Positions 23,166 to 35,297 of a stretch of DNA of 64,000 bases are shown in pieces; position 1 is the first letter of the stretch, and every line of letters starts with the position of its first letter. The position numbers and the translations under genes were made by a program. The DNA is taken from NCBI GenBank assembly GCA_025201765.1, contig MU623344.1:434001-498000 (forward strand). The letters run 5' to 3'. Under the pieces are notes generated by a model. That model searched no databases. It saw nothing but the letters and a program-made list of their open reading frames with translations, and was not told the origin of the DNA. This DNA is from Daldinia sp. FL1419. Its lineage: Eukaryota > Ascomycota > Sordariomycetes > Xylariales > Hypoxylaceae.

Positions 23166-25389
23166 ACCGATTAGTTAGTACTTTAGACTTTGTTATGGAA
23201 ATGTATGGCAACCAACTCAACACATGCGGCGTTCGGGGGGGCTGTAACTAATGGTAAGTCATCCTACCTGCGGAGGAAACTCGAAGAGACTGTAGGATTT
23301 CATATCAAACCCGTTATTTAGCGAAAGTAGAGCCTGGAATACGTGCTTTAAGATGTCCATGTGCCCACCGCCAGCTAGAAACATGGTATTCCCCCTTATC
23401 TGGCCGGCTACTGATATTTATGTAGGTACTCTTGCTACGTAAGGGCTATCCGGCAACCGGATAGACTAAGTCGTACCTACTACGTGTGGATTGGATTTGG
23501 GTGTAAATGTTTAGTGGCGACACCGTAAAAGAGAGAAATGCCACGAGTGCTACTTGATGCGGCTTTCGCCGTTGCTGTAACTTCTACGGTTACTTTATTA
23601 ATGACCAAGTTGTACAACTAGTTTATCGTTAGTTGGGAAGAGAATTAATAAATCGCCATCATCCTGTATGTACTTTTCTTTCCATGCACCAAGTTGATAC
23701 TTATGTACCGTCATCCTGGTAAGCCACTTTATATCTTGATTGAAGGTTAATAGATAGATAGGTAGGTAATTGGCCATCTTCTTTCTTTTGGTCATGCTGA
23801 AAATGTTGTCTTACCACCATTAACGAGTACGATAATCTCGACGAGTGGACCGAAAATTCTCCTGAGAGAACGTCATAGAATCCTCGGAGCCGACAAAACG
23901 AGGAATATGTTATCCACACGTAGCGGAACTACCCAAACGGACTTGCGTAGTACATGGGCACGTATTCGCTGCTGGAACAATTCGTATTCATATTTGGGAG
24001 AGACGAATCCATGATAAGCTACGATTAATCGGGAGTCTGTGAATGAGTATAAAACAAATCCAGGTTCGAAACAATAAGCGCCACGCATGTCCAAATATTG
24101 AATGGTGACGAATTGACAACGCTGAAGATGGCCGAAGTTAATAACCACATGATGTTGCGATTTATATTGTACATAGTACAGTACAATACCTAACTACCTA
24201 CCTATGTAAAGAGAAGTCTGGTAGGAGGGGCACGGCGCAGGGGATATAACTGATTAATCGGTGCTGATTGGCAGGATTGACTTCGGGAACTACAGGGGCA
24301 TGTACCATTACTTCCATCACTTCCATCATCTAGCTGCAAGTTCCAGGTTGAAAAGCCGGGCTGGCAGGTTGGTAAAACCCCACTAAGCCCACAATAAGTT
24401 GGTTCTATGCCCGCCAAAGCAGCCCAAATCAAGCCCAAATCAAGCAAAACAGAGCCAATTACGAACGACCCACCGAAAAAGCATTCGAAGCTACCCAAGC
24501 CGCCAAGAACTTAGAAGGCCTAGCCATGCACCATGGTACGTAATATTGCTGCTATGTGTACCCTAAATAGGTCTAAAGAGGTATCTAGTCTGCTAGTGTA
24601 GGTAGGTAGGTACCTACTCGAGTACATAAGTACCTATTGTACCCAAGTACCCAAAGTAATGGGCATTGTTTATTTGTCTGAGCCCCTCGCCGCTAAATCC
24701 AGTTGGTTGCTATGGCACTTTTACAACAACTTGTTCCACCAAACGTAATTAACCTTCTTTCATCTCTTCCTCACCACTTACGATTCACTCCAGGGTCTTC
24801 CGACGCTCGTAGCAACTTACTTACTACCCTCGTTCATTCATTTACTTATTTACTGTGTATAATACAATTTTACAATCTTTTATACTAGGTATTGCATTAC
24901 AACGGAGAGACACCTGGCGTGTTCTATTATGTTACGGCGTAAACGGAAATGCAACTTGGGATTTATACCATTTGTTGTCGCATTATAACCTATCATACCT
25001 CATAACCTTTTCCCTCTTACCAACTTCGACTATTAGATGTGTATTGCTTACGTCGTATGGTATCTCAACGTCAGCATGAAGCCCGGGCCAGGCCCTGATC
25101 AATTTAGGTGAGAATTGGTTTAATTGAGTTGTTTGGTACTTTATAAAGATGCGAATGCGGTGTGCGGTGTGCGGTGCGCGGTGCGCGGTGCGCGGTGTGA
25201 TGTGATGTGTTTTGCGTGGTGGGAATTGCCTTATTATATGCTGCGCTGTGCTCTGGCATGCAGCTCCTTGAAGCATTGTCCTATTAGCATGGCCATCAGC
25301 CCACACTATGGACATATATTGTTGAGTTTTATTGAATAAATAGGGTGTTGGAATGCTACTAGGGCTAACAATTATCTTCCTGGCAGATC
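23166..25389. other. Intergenic region with possible gene relics
   Basis: Upstream of the NLR remnant and of the large disordered-protein gene. Minus-strand frames around 23701-24148 hold an aromatic-rich 91-codon stretch that may be a relic, but I cannot match it to a family. A hydrophobic and Cys-containing 98-codon minus frame at 24202-24498 is likewise unsupported. TAGGTACCTA motifs cluster at about 24598-24655. A GCGGT-based microsatellite lies at about 25157-25211. The rest shows nothing I can name. Confidence 0.45.
25157..25211. repeat. GCGGTGT/GCGCGGT microsatellite
   Basis: Tandem short units GCGGTGT and GCGCGGT in a row, running into TGATGTGATGTG, about 180 bp upstream of the ATG of the large disordered-protein gene. 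Seen directly. A similar TTGCGGT array recurs at about 57395-57437. Confidence 0.8.
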
Positions 25390-28300
25390 ATGACTGCCGC
25401 CAAATCTAATGATGAAGATGATCCGTCGGATCCTCAGCCTCCTCAGACCCCTCAAATCGCCTCCGATACTGGCAAATCTACTTCCAAGGAAACTACCACA
25501 TCAGCGTCAACTTCCAAGGGAACATCACCCGTTAAAGATGCCTCGGGTTCTAAAGCCAAGCCGGCCACTGGCCGTCCGCGGGCTGCGACAACGAAACCAC
25601 CCCCTACCCTCCTTGGCGACTTCCTATTGGGCCGACCATCCCCAGCCCGAGTTGCTGCAGATAGACAAGCTGCAAGAGAAGCAGCACACGCAAGGCGAAA
25701 GAGTTTGGAGTTAGTGAAGCAGGAGATGCGTCAAGCGGCTGTAATGCGAATCCAAGTTCCAGGAGGTGTGCATGAACGCGTTAAGAAATGGCAAAAGGCG
25801 AATGCCGCAGCAATGGCCGATGCAGATCCTTTAGCTGCACCAACAGAACCAAGCGAGGTGAATATTCAAGTAGACGAAGAAAGTGTGACTGAGGAGGATC
25901 GAGTGAGAATTAGATCAGCACAGAAGAAGCCGACCACGAAAGTCGTGATTACTCACAAGACAGATGGTAATGAGCCTAGGAAAAGCAACATAGAAGAATT
26001 AAAGCTTTCACATGCCCCTAAGAAGCGAGTGGTTAGCGATACGAATTGGGTCAAAGATAAAAAGAAGAATTTGTCAAGGAGTCAATCACCAAAGACGAAA
26101 CCAAACGAGAATGCCGGTTCACCGTTGCCAAAAGACTTCTTAGCACGTCCAGCCTCCAATCCTTCTGTGTCGAAAAAGGTAAAAGACTGGGCAAGTAAGG
26201 TTGAGATCCCTGATGAATCACCCGTCAAGCGCCATAGTGCGCCGAGGTCAGTGCGATCAACTGGTAGTGGAGATGGAATTCGTGTCAGACATATCCGATC
26301 CGAGAGCGACAATGTGAGCGGAAGATCTGAACCTACTCGTATCACTACCAAAACTAGTAGCTCGCGGAATTCAAAAGAGCCAGAAGGAGATGGCATTCGT
26401 GTTAAGCCTATTCCAAGTGAAAAGGATACAGCAAGTGGGATATCCGGATCTTATCTATCGGGATCTTATTTGACGGGATCTTATTCTTCGGGATCCTATC
26501 TTACGGGCTCTCATCTCACGAGCTCTCATCTTACAGGTGAATCCTCCAAGTCTGGGAAACCTAACAGCTACGAGGATGATGGAATCCGGGTTAAACCTGC
26601 CGCAAGTGAAAGTGACCTTACAAGCGGGTTGTCTAGTTCTATCTCAGCAGATACGCCGACACCACGAAAGCCACGGGGACGAGAAGGTCATACTGCTCGG
26701 AGCAGATCTACGAAAAAGCGAGCATATCAAGATATGCGCTCAAGGAATAAGACTCGATCAGCTCCTGCCTCTGAATACGAAACCGAGGACCCTTCTGATC
26801 TTCAAGGGTCAGATGATGCTACTACAGTTCGAGCTTCCTCAAGGCACTCTTCAAGGGGGGCAAGCACTCGTAGGCCTAGTCCTCGCAGGGTTCCATCACC
26901 AAACCGTGTTGAAGTCATAGAAAAGCCTGGGCCTGATAAACGCCGGACATCCCCGCGAAGAAAGTCAAAGGTGTCTTCTGAGAAACAACGAAAGCAACCT
27001 TATAATCCCATTAAAAAGGATCATGCAGATACAGAAACCGTAATGACGGAAGATGTATCTGATAGTGAATCTTGGTCGAGCGACTCCGTGTCAGATATGC
27101 CATTTAGCACCCTGGCACAATCATTAGCAGAAATACCTGTTGGATATTCTGCATTCAGCGAGCTTGACTTAGCTACAGGATCAAGAAGACGAAATGCAAG
27201 GCCAAAAACTAAGAGACAACCGAGCTTCAAGGGCGCTACTAACGTCCTAAAGAAGGCGTTGACAGAGGGCAAGAAGATTCTTGCAGAAAAGGTTGATCCA
27301 CCGAAACCCGTTGTTAATCGGCCCCCAAACATCGAAACATGGTTAAAGGATACTGTTGACCCTTTTATTGATCCTTCAGTGTCTAGACCGGAACAAATCG
27401 CCAGGGTCGACGAAGATTTACCAGATGAACGTAACCCACAACAATCTCCGCCTCTAAGGCAAAAGTCTGCCGAGGTTTTAAGTCCATCTGAAGCCAGCAC
27501 AAGTGAAGAAACCCCGGAACAGAAAGAAATCGGAAGGCTTGACCACAATGAACCTACCAAAACTGATGTCACAGCCCCCAATTTGGCTGGACTCAAGAGG
27601 AGTAGGGCTACTCGGCTTTCTTCGTCAGCTTCTAAAAGCAGCAGTAAGAAGGGTTTCAAAGAAAAACTCATCGACGCATTTCGTGGTGAATCTACAGGCC
27701 ACAGTCCACCACCACTAGAATATCCAAGCTGCCCCGAAATAGTAGATCTCGATAAACAGCGTGATGAAGAATACCAGGAGAGGCGGCATTCTTCCAGCAC
27801 GAAGAGGAGTCCGTCTCCTGAAGACTGCAGGTCGTCGGTGTCTTCTGACCCAACCCATCTAGAGCCACTGGCATATAACAAACGTAAACCACCAACTAAT
27901 GGCTTTCATGAGCTATCGACAATTATTTCCGAAATGGAGTCACATTATGGACTTCAATCAGATCTCGCGTCTGAAATATCGCAAACAACTATCACGGAGA
28001 ATGCCGGCCTAACGAGAAGTGCGGCTGTGTCTCGTAGGCGAAGCCATAGGTCTGGTCTTAAACGACGACTCACGAAACACTCAGATTTAGTGTCAGCCTT
28101 ATCTCTGCCGGATGACGCTTCGGTGCCTAATAGAAGAATCAGCCGACGCTCTGCACGCAGCATAAGGAGACCATCTAGTCATCTAAGTGACGCTACTTTA
28201 GATGAACTCTTATTGGAATTTGAAGATGACGAAGATCTCTACCAACGAGAATTAAAAACTCTTGTCGACGGTGTAATTCCGGTCCTTCTAACACAATTTG

Positions 28301-31215
28301 TAAACAATACCAGTAGTGCACGAAAAGATTTATTCGGGTCCCCTCCTACCAAATATAAGGAGGACACCTTAGACAAAGCCGTCGTTAATATGGGTATCGC
28401 CCTCGACAACATCAGAAACCTCCACTACCAATGCCCCCCACTTTCCGATAGTCATAGGCTTCCACAATGGTTCGAGGCAGTGTATCCTATCTATAGCAAT
28501 TACCTTGATGTCTGGCGTCTTGGCTTCCAAGGCATCATCGTCAACCTGGCGCCCCGGTCACCCGATGATGCCGACTCGCTTATCAATGCGATGCCCCGAA
28601 ATGAGCAAGGTGATATCCTCAATGAGGATGGTGACCGCATAGATGTTGCTCATCTTTTAAAACGCCCTCTAGTTCGTGTCAAATGGATCACTAAATTCAT
28701 CAAGGTACGTTTATCTGATCTATTTTTTCTAACGTTCTAGCTAACAACTCAGGGCTATCGAGCAATCACAGGCACGAGGGAATTTGAATCCCTTGTTTCC
28801 AAGTGGGAAGCCCTACAAGAGAAGGCGAGGCGACGTCACAAGGAAGAAAGCGCAAGAGTTGTCGACGAGGATGCCAGAAACAGCGACACATCGCGGGTCC
28901 GAGATCTAAGAACACTAGAAACCCTCGATAATGTTAAAATTGACCGCTTTCGGCAGGTCCTCGCTAAGGATACATTTACTTTGGACTTGCGTCATTCCAA
29001 CGGGCAACGGCTTGGTTGCCAAGTAGAGCTTATTCTTCGAGATAACCAGACGTTCAAGTCAGATCCAGGTGACCTTCTAATCAGAGAGACCGGTAGCGCA
29101 GGGCGTTCGTGGCTTCTGTTCGCCCCTGTTGTAGGCGGTCGGTTTTCCGCCCGAAGGGGAGATGATAGACGCGAGTTGGTCGTTATGATCAGGGGTCACA
29201 GGGAGGAATGGTTCGAACTGTTATTATTGACGGCGGATTGTTCAGAACAGGTGCTAGAATGGTTAGAAATGTTAGGGTCTACTCCAATCCCACCTCCCAT
29301 CGACGGAACGGCATCTTCAACAATGCAATCGCTCGCTGCAGCACCCGAATTCACAACCAGCGAAACTCCCATGGGCGAGAGAAAGTTACGTCAGGCTTCG
29401 AGAGTGCCATCAACAGCAACCAGATCCAGAAACAGTCTTGGAAACGAGCCAACAACGCCTGAATACACCCGAAAAGAAACCAGAAGTCCCCATGATTCGC
29501 CGGCTTCTGCCCCCAAAACTGAGGGTTCGGCCTCTCCCCCTGAGAGAACCCCAACTCAGGATTCATTCCCAAGGTCCAAACTAGCAGACGAAACCTATTC
29601 CGATTTGCTTGAGAACCACGACACGGCGACGCCGAAAAATTCCTCGCCAAACAGTAGTCCCTATCGCGAAGATGGTGCGCCACCTCCTCCGGTTCACCGT
29701 ACATTCAGCTCCAAAAAAGCGCCCGTGCTCTCACCTCCGACCGACCAAAACACGTCGCGTCTTAAACGCCGCACTTCTTCGCCTCTGAAGCATGAATACC
29801 ACCCCTCAGATATATCCTCTGAAGGCTCCACATCACCAACATCTGTATCCGAAGATGGCACCATCTCCGAGGAGTCATCCGATGACGAGTTGGAAGCGGC
29901 TGAGATGCCAGATACTACACCTGCCATCAGTATCAGGAAAGATATCAATACTCGTGCTGAGTCTGTCGTCTCGGAGAATGCTGCTAGTCTTGCACCACCT
30001 ATCTCGCTTTCTCGAGCTGGATTATCCAAGTCGGAAAACAAACAACCAGAATACGCAATCAAATCCGTTGCTTCCATTTCTTATTGGGATAATAAGCACG
30101 GACGCTGGCAAGATCTTTGGCCCGATATCTGCTCTATCGTCACTACCCCTGGTCTTATCGAAGCCTACCCTTATCAAAGAGCGCACTCATCTTCTAGCAA
30201 CTCGACACAAGAACGGCCCTTGATTGCTCTGGATCTTACCCCCCTAGTTATGCTCCGAAACAGCACTGTCGTTGATTTGGAAATACGATCTCCGGTCCTC
30301 AGTTATTCCCGACTCTACGCAAAGGTGCTTAAGATCGATACATCATTCTTCCGTTTCCGAGTTCAGTCTATTCCGGAGTGCGAGTCCCTCTATATGGCAG
30401 TTCACCGCGCCCGCATGGATAACGCCAAATATAAAGCTCTCGAGGAAGAGACCCGTGTTCGCGCTTTTGGCCAATACCAAAACCCTGAAGAAGAAGCCGA
30501 CGGAGGCAGCCAGCGCCGAAGTTGGTTTGGTCGGAAGAATAGTTACCGTGCATCGACCCGAGCCCCGTCACAATCGGCTGGCAGCATATCTCAATCCTCG
30601 GCCGTCTCCGCTTCGTCCTTTTTAAGGAAGCTGATGGGTGGTGGCAATCAGTCATTTAACATCGCGATGTCGTCCGTCGACAGGCCGCACCGATTTAGTG
30701 GCGGAGACGCATCATTATATACTTCGTCCTCATCAGGAACACCGCCGCGCTCTCCTTCCGTCAGTATCGCAAACAGCGGCAACACCAAGGTAGACCTTAC
30801 AACGAACAACCTGAAAGTCCGCCTCCATCTATTAGTGTCGGCTAGCAAGTGGGAAGATCATGGCAATTGTCTCCTCGAAGTAACGAGGCCTGATCGAGGA
30901 ACTAGGCAGAACTTAAGGAAGTATCAGGGGATGGAGAAGCGAATTGTAGTCACCACCATTCCTAAGAAGGATGCTGACAAGCCAGTGGTGGTTTTGGACG
31001 TCGTACTTGGCAGTCAATGTTTCAGCCAATTAGGGAGCAGAGGTGTTCTAATCAATGTTTGGGAGGAAGTAAAGGATGAGAGCGGACAAGCAGGAGTTGC
31101 GCCCCAAGGAGGAAATAGCGGAGGAAATGTACGTAAGTGGTGTTTCCAATGCTCATCGGTTGCGCAGGCGAGGTGGATTTTTGGACTTGTTACGCAAGAA
31201 GTGGTAATAGGTTGA
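25390..31215 (+). CDS. Large disordered protein, 1925 aa, function unknown
   Basis: Two exons, 25390-28704 and 28753-31215, joined by a 48-nt intron with a CTAAC branch site; 1925 aa. Residues 1-1020 are low-complexity (Ser, Pro, Lys, Arg, Glu) with three copies of a DGIRVxxxxSExDxxSG unit (around residues 295-420) and a six-fold 5-residue repeat (GSYLS/GSYLT/GSHLT). After about residue 1040 the chain looks folded: helical segments ELLLEFEDDEDLYQRELKTL and LPQWFEAVYPIYSNYLDVW, then TFTLDLRHSNGQRLGCQVEL and REEWFELLLLTADCSEQVLEW, which have the alternation of a PH-like fold. After a second disordered stretch come SISYWDNKHGRWQDLWPD and LIALDLTPLVMLRNSTVV, and the final part again reads like a folded domain. 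I recognise no named family; PH-like folds are only a guess. No enzyme motif is visible. Confidence 0.9.
26446..26535 (+). repeat. In-frame 15-bp minisatellite (six units)
   Basis: Six tandem 15-bp units based on GGATCTTATCTATCG encode a repeated Gly/Ser-Ser-Tyr/His-Leu-Ser/Thr pentapeptide inside the disordered part of the 1925-aa protein. Unit length is a multiple of three, so copy-number change would keep the frame. Confidence 0.9.
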
Positions 31216-31692
31216 TTATTGGTTGATACCCCTTTTATATGTATGAGGCTCTAGCGCCGTTCGCTGCAAAGTTTTTCTTTCGGATTTTGCCCCGAAACTT
31301 TACAAAGTCAACACAAATTTTCGATTTTAGGAGGGATAAGGCGAGGCGTCGAACATATTGCATTAGATGTCTGGGGGCCAGACAAGGCGGAGAGAGCATA
31401 AATGAGAAGACGAATGGATGACCGGCCATACGCATGGATGGTATGGACGGTTAGTTGCGTCTATCGAGTCTCTTCCCGTCACATCGAATTCTACTCCTTG
31501 GGTCCGCGCACATCATGTAAGATAAGCTATGTACGCAGTAGTTTAAGATACCTAGGTAATTACCAACTCATTGAGTTGTTATGTCGTGCCACTTTATTCA
31601 ATGCAAAGTGACCTAAGTCTTAAAAACTGTCCCAATCAAGGTCCTTACGAGTTGATGATTGTAGGGAGGTAATGGGTTTCAGGTCGATCATT
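31216..31692. other. Intergenic region between convergent genes
   Basis: Separates the 3' ends of the large plus-strand gene and the four-exon minus-strand gene. No coding region or RNA gene is supported; both termination regions should be here. Confidence 0.5.
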
Positions 31693-32481
31693 TCAGTACC
31701 ACTACGAGCGTGTCAGACCAGCCGACGTATTACGGATGCTCAACTCGATAACATAAACAAAACTTGACATACCACGATTCCTTCACCAGGACTATCAACT
31801 TTCTCGCCGTCCTGCAGCCTCCCGAGGCAGGCACGGATGCGGCGGACGAGCTGGGCAGCGTACTCGGGAGATGGGGGCTTTGGAGTAGGAATACTAGTAT
31901 CGTTGCGCAAAAGTATAGGAGCGGTAACGGAGAGGTCAGAGGGCATGTTTCCATAGATTGCCGCCTTGACGTCGTCAACGTCGTCGGCGCTCCAGGCCGC
32001 GCCCATGATTACAGCATACGGCGTCGTAGAGTACAAGCCTGTTCCGATGGTGCTGCTTTGGTTTGGGGGCGTAGTGCCGCGAAGAACTAGGGGAAAGGGT
32101 ATGCGGTTAGTGTGGCAGGGTAAACTGCGTGTTTCTTGTAGTGGAGAGGTAGTGTAGATAGATAGGTAGTTCCCAAAGGTTGAGGCTTATTAGAATGATA
32201 AATTTCACGTACTAAAAGGCAACTCGGCAGCTGTTGGTTTGCTGCCGAGACAAAAAAGGATCACTATATAGAAATACAAGTGTAAGTATAAGTATACGCA
32301 ACGCAGTCCGAGCAGTCATGTTAAGATAGAGAGCTTTACAGTACCGCTCGTCCCGTGAAACGAGCGTATATACTGTTCTCTCACCTTCATATTCGGGCTT
32401 TAGACCCTCGACAACCATTTTCCCAACGATCTCTGCTTTCCCGCAAACAACAATAGGGATTGGTCTAGGTGAATGGGCCAT
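31693..32481 (-). CDS. Small conserved-looking fungal protein (156 aa), Rossmann-like start
   Basis: Four exons reconstructed by splice signals and frame: 32385-32481, 32213-32263, 31773-32086 and 31693-31701, total 156 aa. It starts MAHSPRPIPIVVCGKAEIVG, a beta strand-glycine turn that looks like a nucleotide-binding fold, then a helix, then VILFCL, as in small uncharacterised proteins common in filamentous ascomycetes (recalled by resemblance, not checked). The middle reads TPYAVIMGAAWSADDVDDVK and the end reads LVRRIRACLGRLQ and EGIVWY. The last exon has only nine bases (Trp-Tyr-stop), supported by GTATGT and GTAG signals and by an aromatic ending that I recall from similar proteins. Exon 2 has 51 bases. 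No biochemical function can be assigned. Confidence 0.75.
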
Positions 32482-33451
32482 GGTTCATGTCTGCAAGTAA
32501 TCTGGGTTAGGTACTTGGTGAATCTGGGAAAGGCCGAAGTAAAATGGCAGAAGGAAACCCGTCCCATGGGGGTTCGCGATGGGATCAGGATTGTCATTCA
32601 TTATTATATTATACTAGTTAATCAACCTGAGACCAGGGAAACAAATCACGTTTGTTTATAGCAGGGGTGTTTTCCTCCCGAATCGCCCGATACTAAAACC
32701 TGAGCTGAGAACTTTGGCTTCCTGCAGCCTGTAGTTGTCGGTCCCGAGCGAAAGAAAATTCCATTCAGGTATTCTTTGAGGCAAACAAATGCCATGTTCA
32801 TTGGTAGAAACACGGCATTGTCTTACATATACCATTCCAAATTTATCAAACAGCTTTTCTTGTTTGTGTGTCTGTTTTTTTTTTTCCTCCTTCTTTCTTT
32901 CTTTTTTTCTTTTTTTATATACCTATTCATTTATTTTTGTATATATTTTTATAAAAGACATTAACAATCAAATAAAATATAATTATTCACCACCCAAAAA
33001 GACTTTAACTCAGATTTACTATTTTAGCCTTTTGTTATTATACGTACATACGGTACTTTAGAATTATATTGGAGCATTATATTGATGCAGTTATTGGAAG
33101 TTATAAAGTAAACGGGTGCGGCTTCTTGTTAAACCTTTTAATTTTAAATCTTCCCAAGAGGTACATGTAACTTAGAGCCTACCTGGGTACCTACCTACCT
33201 ACCTTACCTACGAAAAGTACCTATTGTACCTACATCTTAGGCCTAAAAAGATAAACAAAACACTACGTCAACCATACAACGACCATACCGCGTTTTACCA
33301 TCATCATTCCTCATCTAAATAAAAATTGTTCCATTTCATCCTTCTCCAAAATTATCATTCAGGACGATTAATCATTCATCATCATCATCATCGTCATCAT
33401 TTCAATCGCGGCAAATCTTAATACTGTCTGTCGCGTCGCGCATCCATCGAA
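32482..33451. other. Divergent promoter region with CT-rich and CAT tracts
   Basis: Shared upstream space of the minus-strand 156-aa gene and the plus-strand SAP-domain gene. Contains a pyrimidine tract (T and CTTT repeats) at about 32873-32930, a run of TACC/TACCT motifs at about 33183-33232, and a CAT/ATC trinucleotide repeat at about 33377-33399 close to the start of the SAP gene. Pyrimidine tracts are common in fungal promoters; the function here is inference. Confidence 0.5.
32873..32930 (+). repeat. Polypyrimidine tract
   Basis: Almost uninterrupted T and C (T runs with CTTTCTTT units), followed by a TATATA sequence. Seen directly. Confidence 0.75.
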
Positions 33452-34350
33452 ATGTCCGACTACGCCTCTTTAAAAGTTCCGGAGCTGAAAAAGCTCTTAC
33501 AGGAGAAATCGCTGCCCGTAACAGGCAACAAAGCAGACCTCATCGCTCGTCTACAAGATCATGACAAGGCCCAAAATCGTCAGTATTCTTTATTTCATCT
33601 TTGCCTAGATAGCCTCATTGATCGCGAAATCGATTATCCCCATGTTAGCATATAAGATACTAATATTCAATAGCCGCTCCAGCCCGCGAAAACGAGGACG
33701 AAATTGATTACAGCGACGATGAAGTTCCAAGCACTTCCAAGCCTGTAGAGCCTGCAGAGCCTGCCTCAGCCGCCGAGCCCGTTCAACCGACATCAGCTCC
33801 AGTCGAAGAGAAACCGACCGAGCCCGATGAGTCGGCGAAGAGCGCGCCAGATTCTACCGAGACCATAACAAAGCCAGCCGAAGGCGCGACTGAGGAAGCA
33901 ACCAAAACTGAAGCACCCAAAGAAGACTTCTCTGCGCACCTACCTGCTTCCGACGCAGATGAAGAGGCACGTAAGCGCGCCGCGCGAGCCAAGCGATTCG
34001 GTGTAGTTGAAACCGAAGAGGATAAGAAGAAAACAGAGCGAGCAGAGCGCTTCGGCGTAGATCAGTCTTCTCTAGTCAAAGGTCTAGATGCCGCGCTTCC
34101 GGAGAAGAGGCCATCGAAACGAGGCCGAGAAGGTGGCAATGCGGAAGGTGAACACGGCACGAAGCGACAGAATCTCGGTGGTCGACAAAGGGGTAAAGGA
34201 CGTTTTCGCCAGGGTGGAAACGGTAAGCCGAGCGGTATTCGAAAGGAGGGCAAGCCAACTGGAGCAAAGGGGAAATCTGTTATTCTAAATGATCCATCCG
34301 AAAAGGCGAAGGCTGAGGCGCGGGCAAAGCGCTTTGCTAGCGCTGTTTAA
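33452..34350 (+). CDS. SAP-domain nuclear protein, THO1/SARNP-like
   Basis: Two exons, 33452-33578 and 33674-34350, total 267 aa. The first exon encodes a SAP DNA/RNA-binding helix pair, SLKVPELKKLLQEKSLPVTG then NKADLIARLQDHD (residues 6-39). A long acidic Pro/Ala/Glu/Thr linker follows. The C-terminal half has the repeated motif typical of THO1/MOS11/SARNP proteins: RAARAKRFGV, then RAERFGV, and at the very end ARAKRFASAV, with a basic Gly/Arg-rich stretch between. Such proteins bind the DEAD-box helicase Sub2/UAP56 and act in mRNP assembly and export in the nucleus. Exon 1 ends within a C|GTCAGT donor and the acceptor is CAATAG after a CTAAT branch site. The length is somewhat above that of the yeast protein. 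Confidence 0.9.
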
Positions 34351-35297
34351 CTGTATAACTGTATAAAAAAAGGCGTCGTTTACTGATTTAATGAAATAAC
34401 AAGATTAATTTTTATATTATAGCCTATCATAACGTCCGAGTGATGTGGTTTTTTTTTTCGGCTGAAAAGTTATGCATTAATAAAACTTTTGCGAGGCGAA
34501 ATTACAAAATCTAGTACATGTCCACAAATAAATGAACATAAGATGCGAATGGATTTGCCTTGTAGCAAACTGCAAGGCACCATACTTGCTTATACTATAT
34601 TTATACCCCAGATCAGATTAAAAATGATTTGATTGGATAGATTTCAAGTACTATAACTGAGTAATAAATCTATTAAATTAGATTGTGTAAACCAGCGATA
34701 TATTCTATATATCTATGATCAAGTATACCCATGGTACATGCCATCTAATCAGACATTGACCAAGTCCTAGGTTGGTGTTGAATAACATACCTCTCTTCCT
34801 GTCCAAGGATCTCGGGGCTGAGTAAGAGACGATTCTTTCACGCTGACCTAGATACCTAAGATACCTAAGATACCTAATAAGATACCTAAACCTCAGCATT
34901 GCTATCTCATAACTACACGAGGATACTTGTAGATATTACTTTACCATTAGTTATACCTAGTTATTAGATAATACCTGGGTAAATTTATATGGAAAACGAA
35001 ACCGCGTGGATATCGTCAATTCTACCTTAGCGGCTATATTCTAACTTGCCAAATTCCATTTCCGGTTCCATGATCCTTTGTCTTTATTGACGTTTCCGTA
35101 CCCATTTTCAAGCCTCATCATTTTAACACTAATGTATAATGGTAATCTTATAATTAATGAAAACCCATATCCTGCGGGAGAAAAATATTTGTAAAATTTC
35201 CCTTGTATGAGTGCTTAACCGAGTTCTGTCACAAACGGTTATTGATTATTTTATAGCATAACTAGTTGTACATCGTTTAACCTGAACTTGACTCGCA
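34351..35297. other. Intergenic region
   Basis: Between two plus-strand genes. Contains three or four short tandem copies of GATACCTAA at about 34850-34888 and TACCTAGTTATTAG-like sequence near 34955. No exon or RNA gene is supported. Confidence 0.5.

Noticed and set aside
27021..27881. 286-codon antisense frame inside the 1925-aa protein gene
   Set aside because: Ser/Leu/Gly composition is that of a reverse-complement shadow of the Ser/Lys/Glu-rich sense protein.
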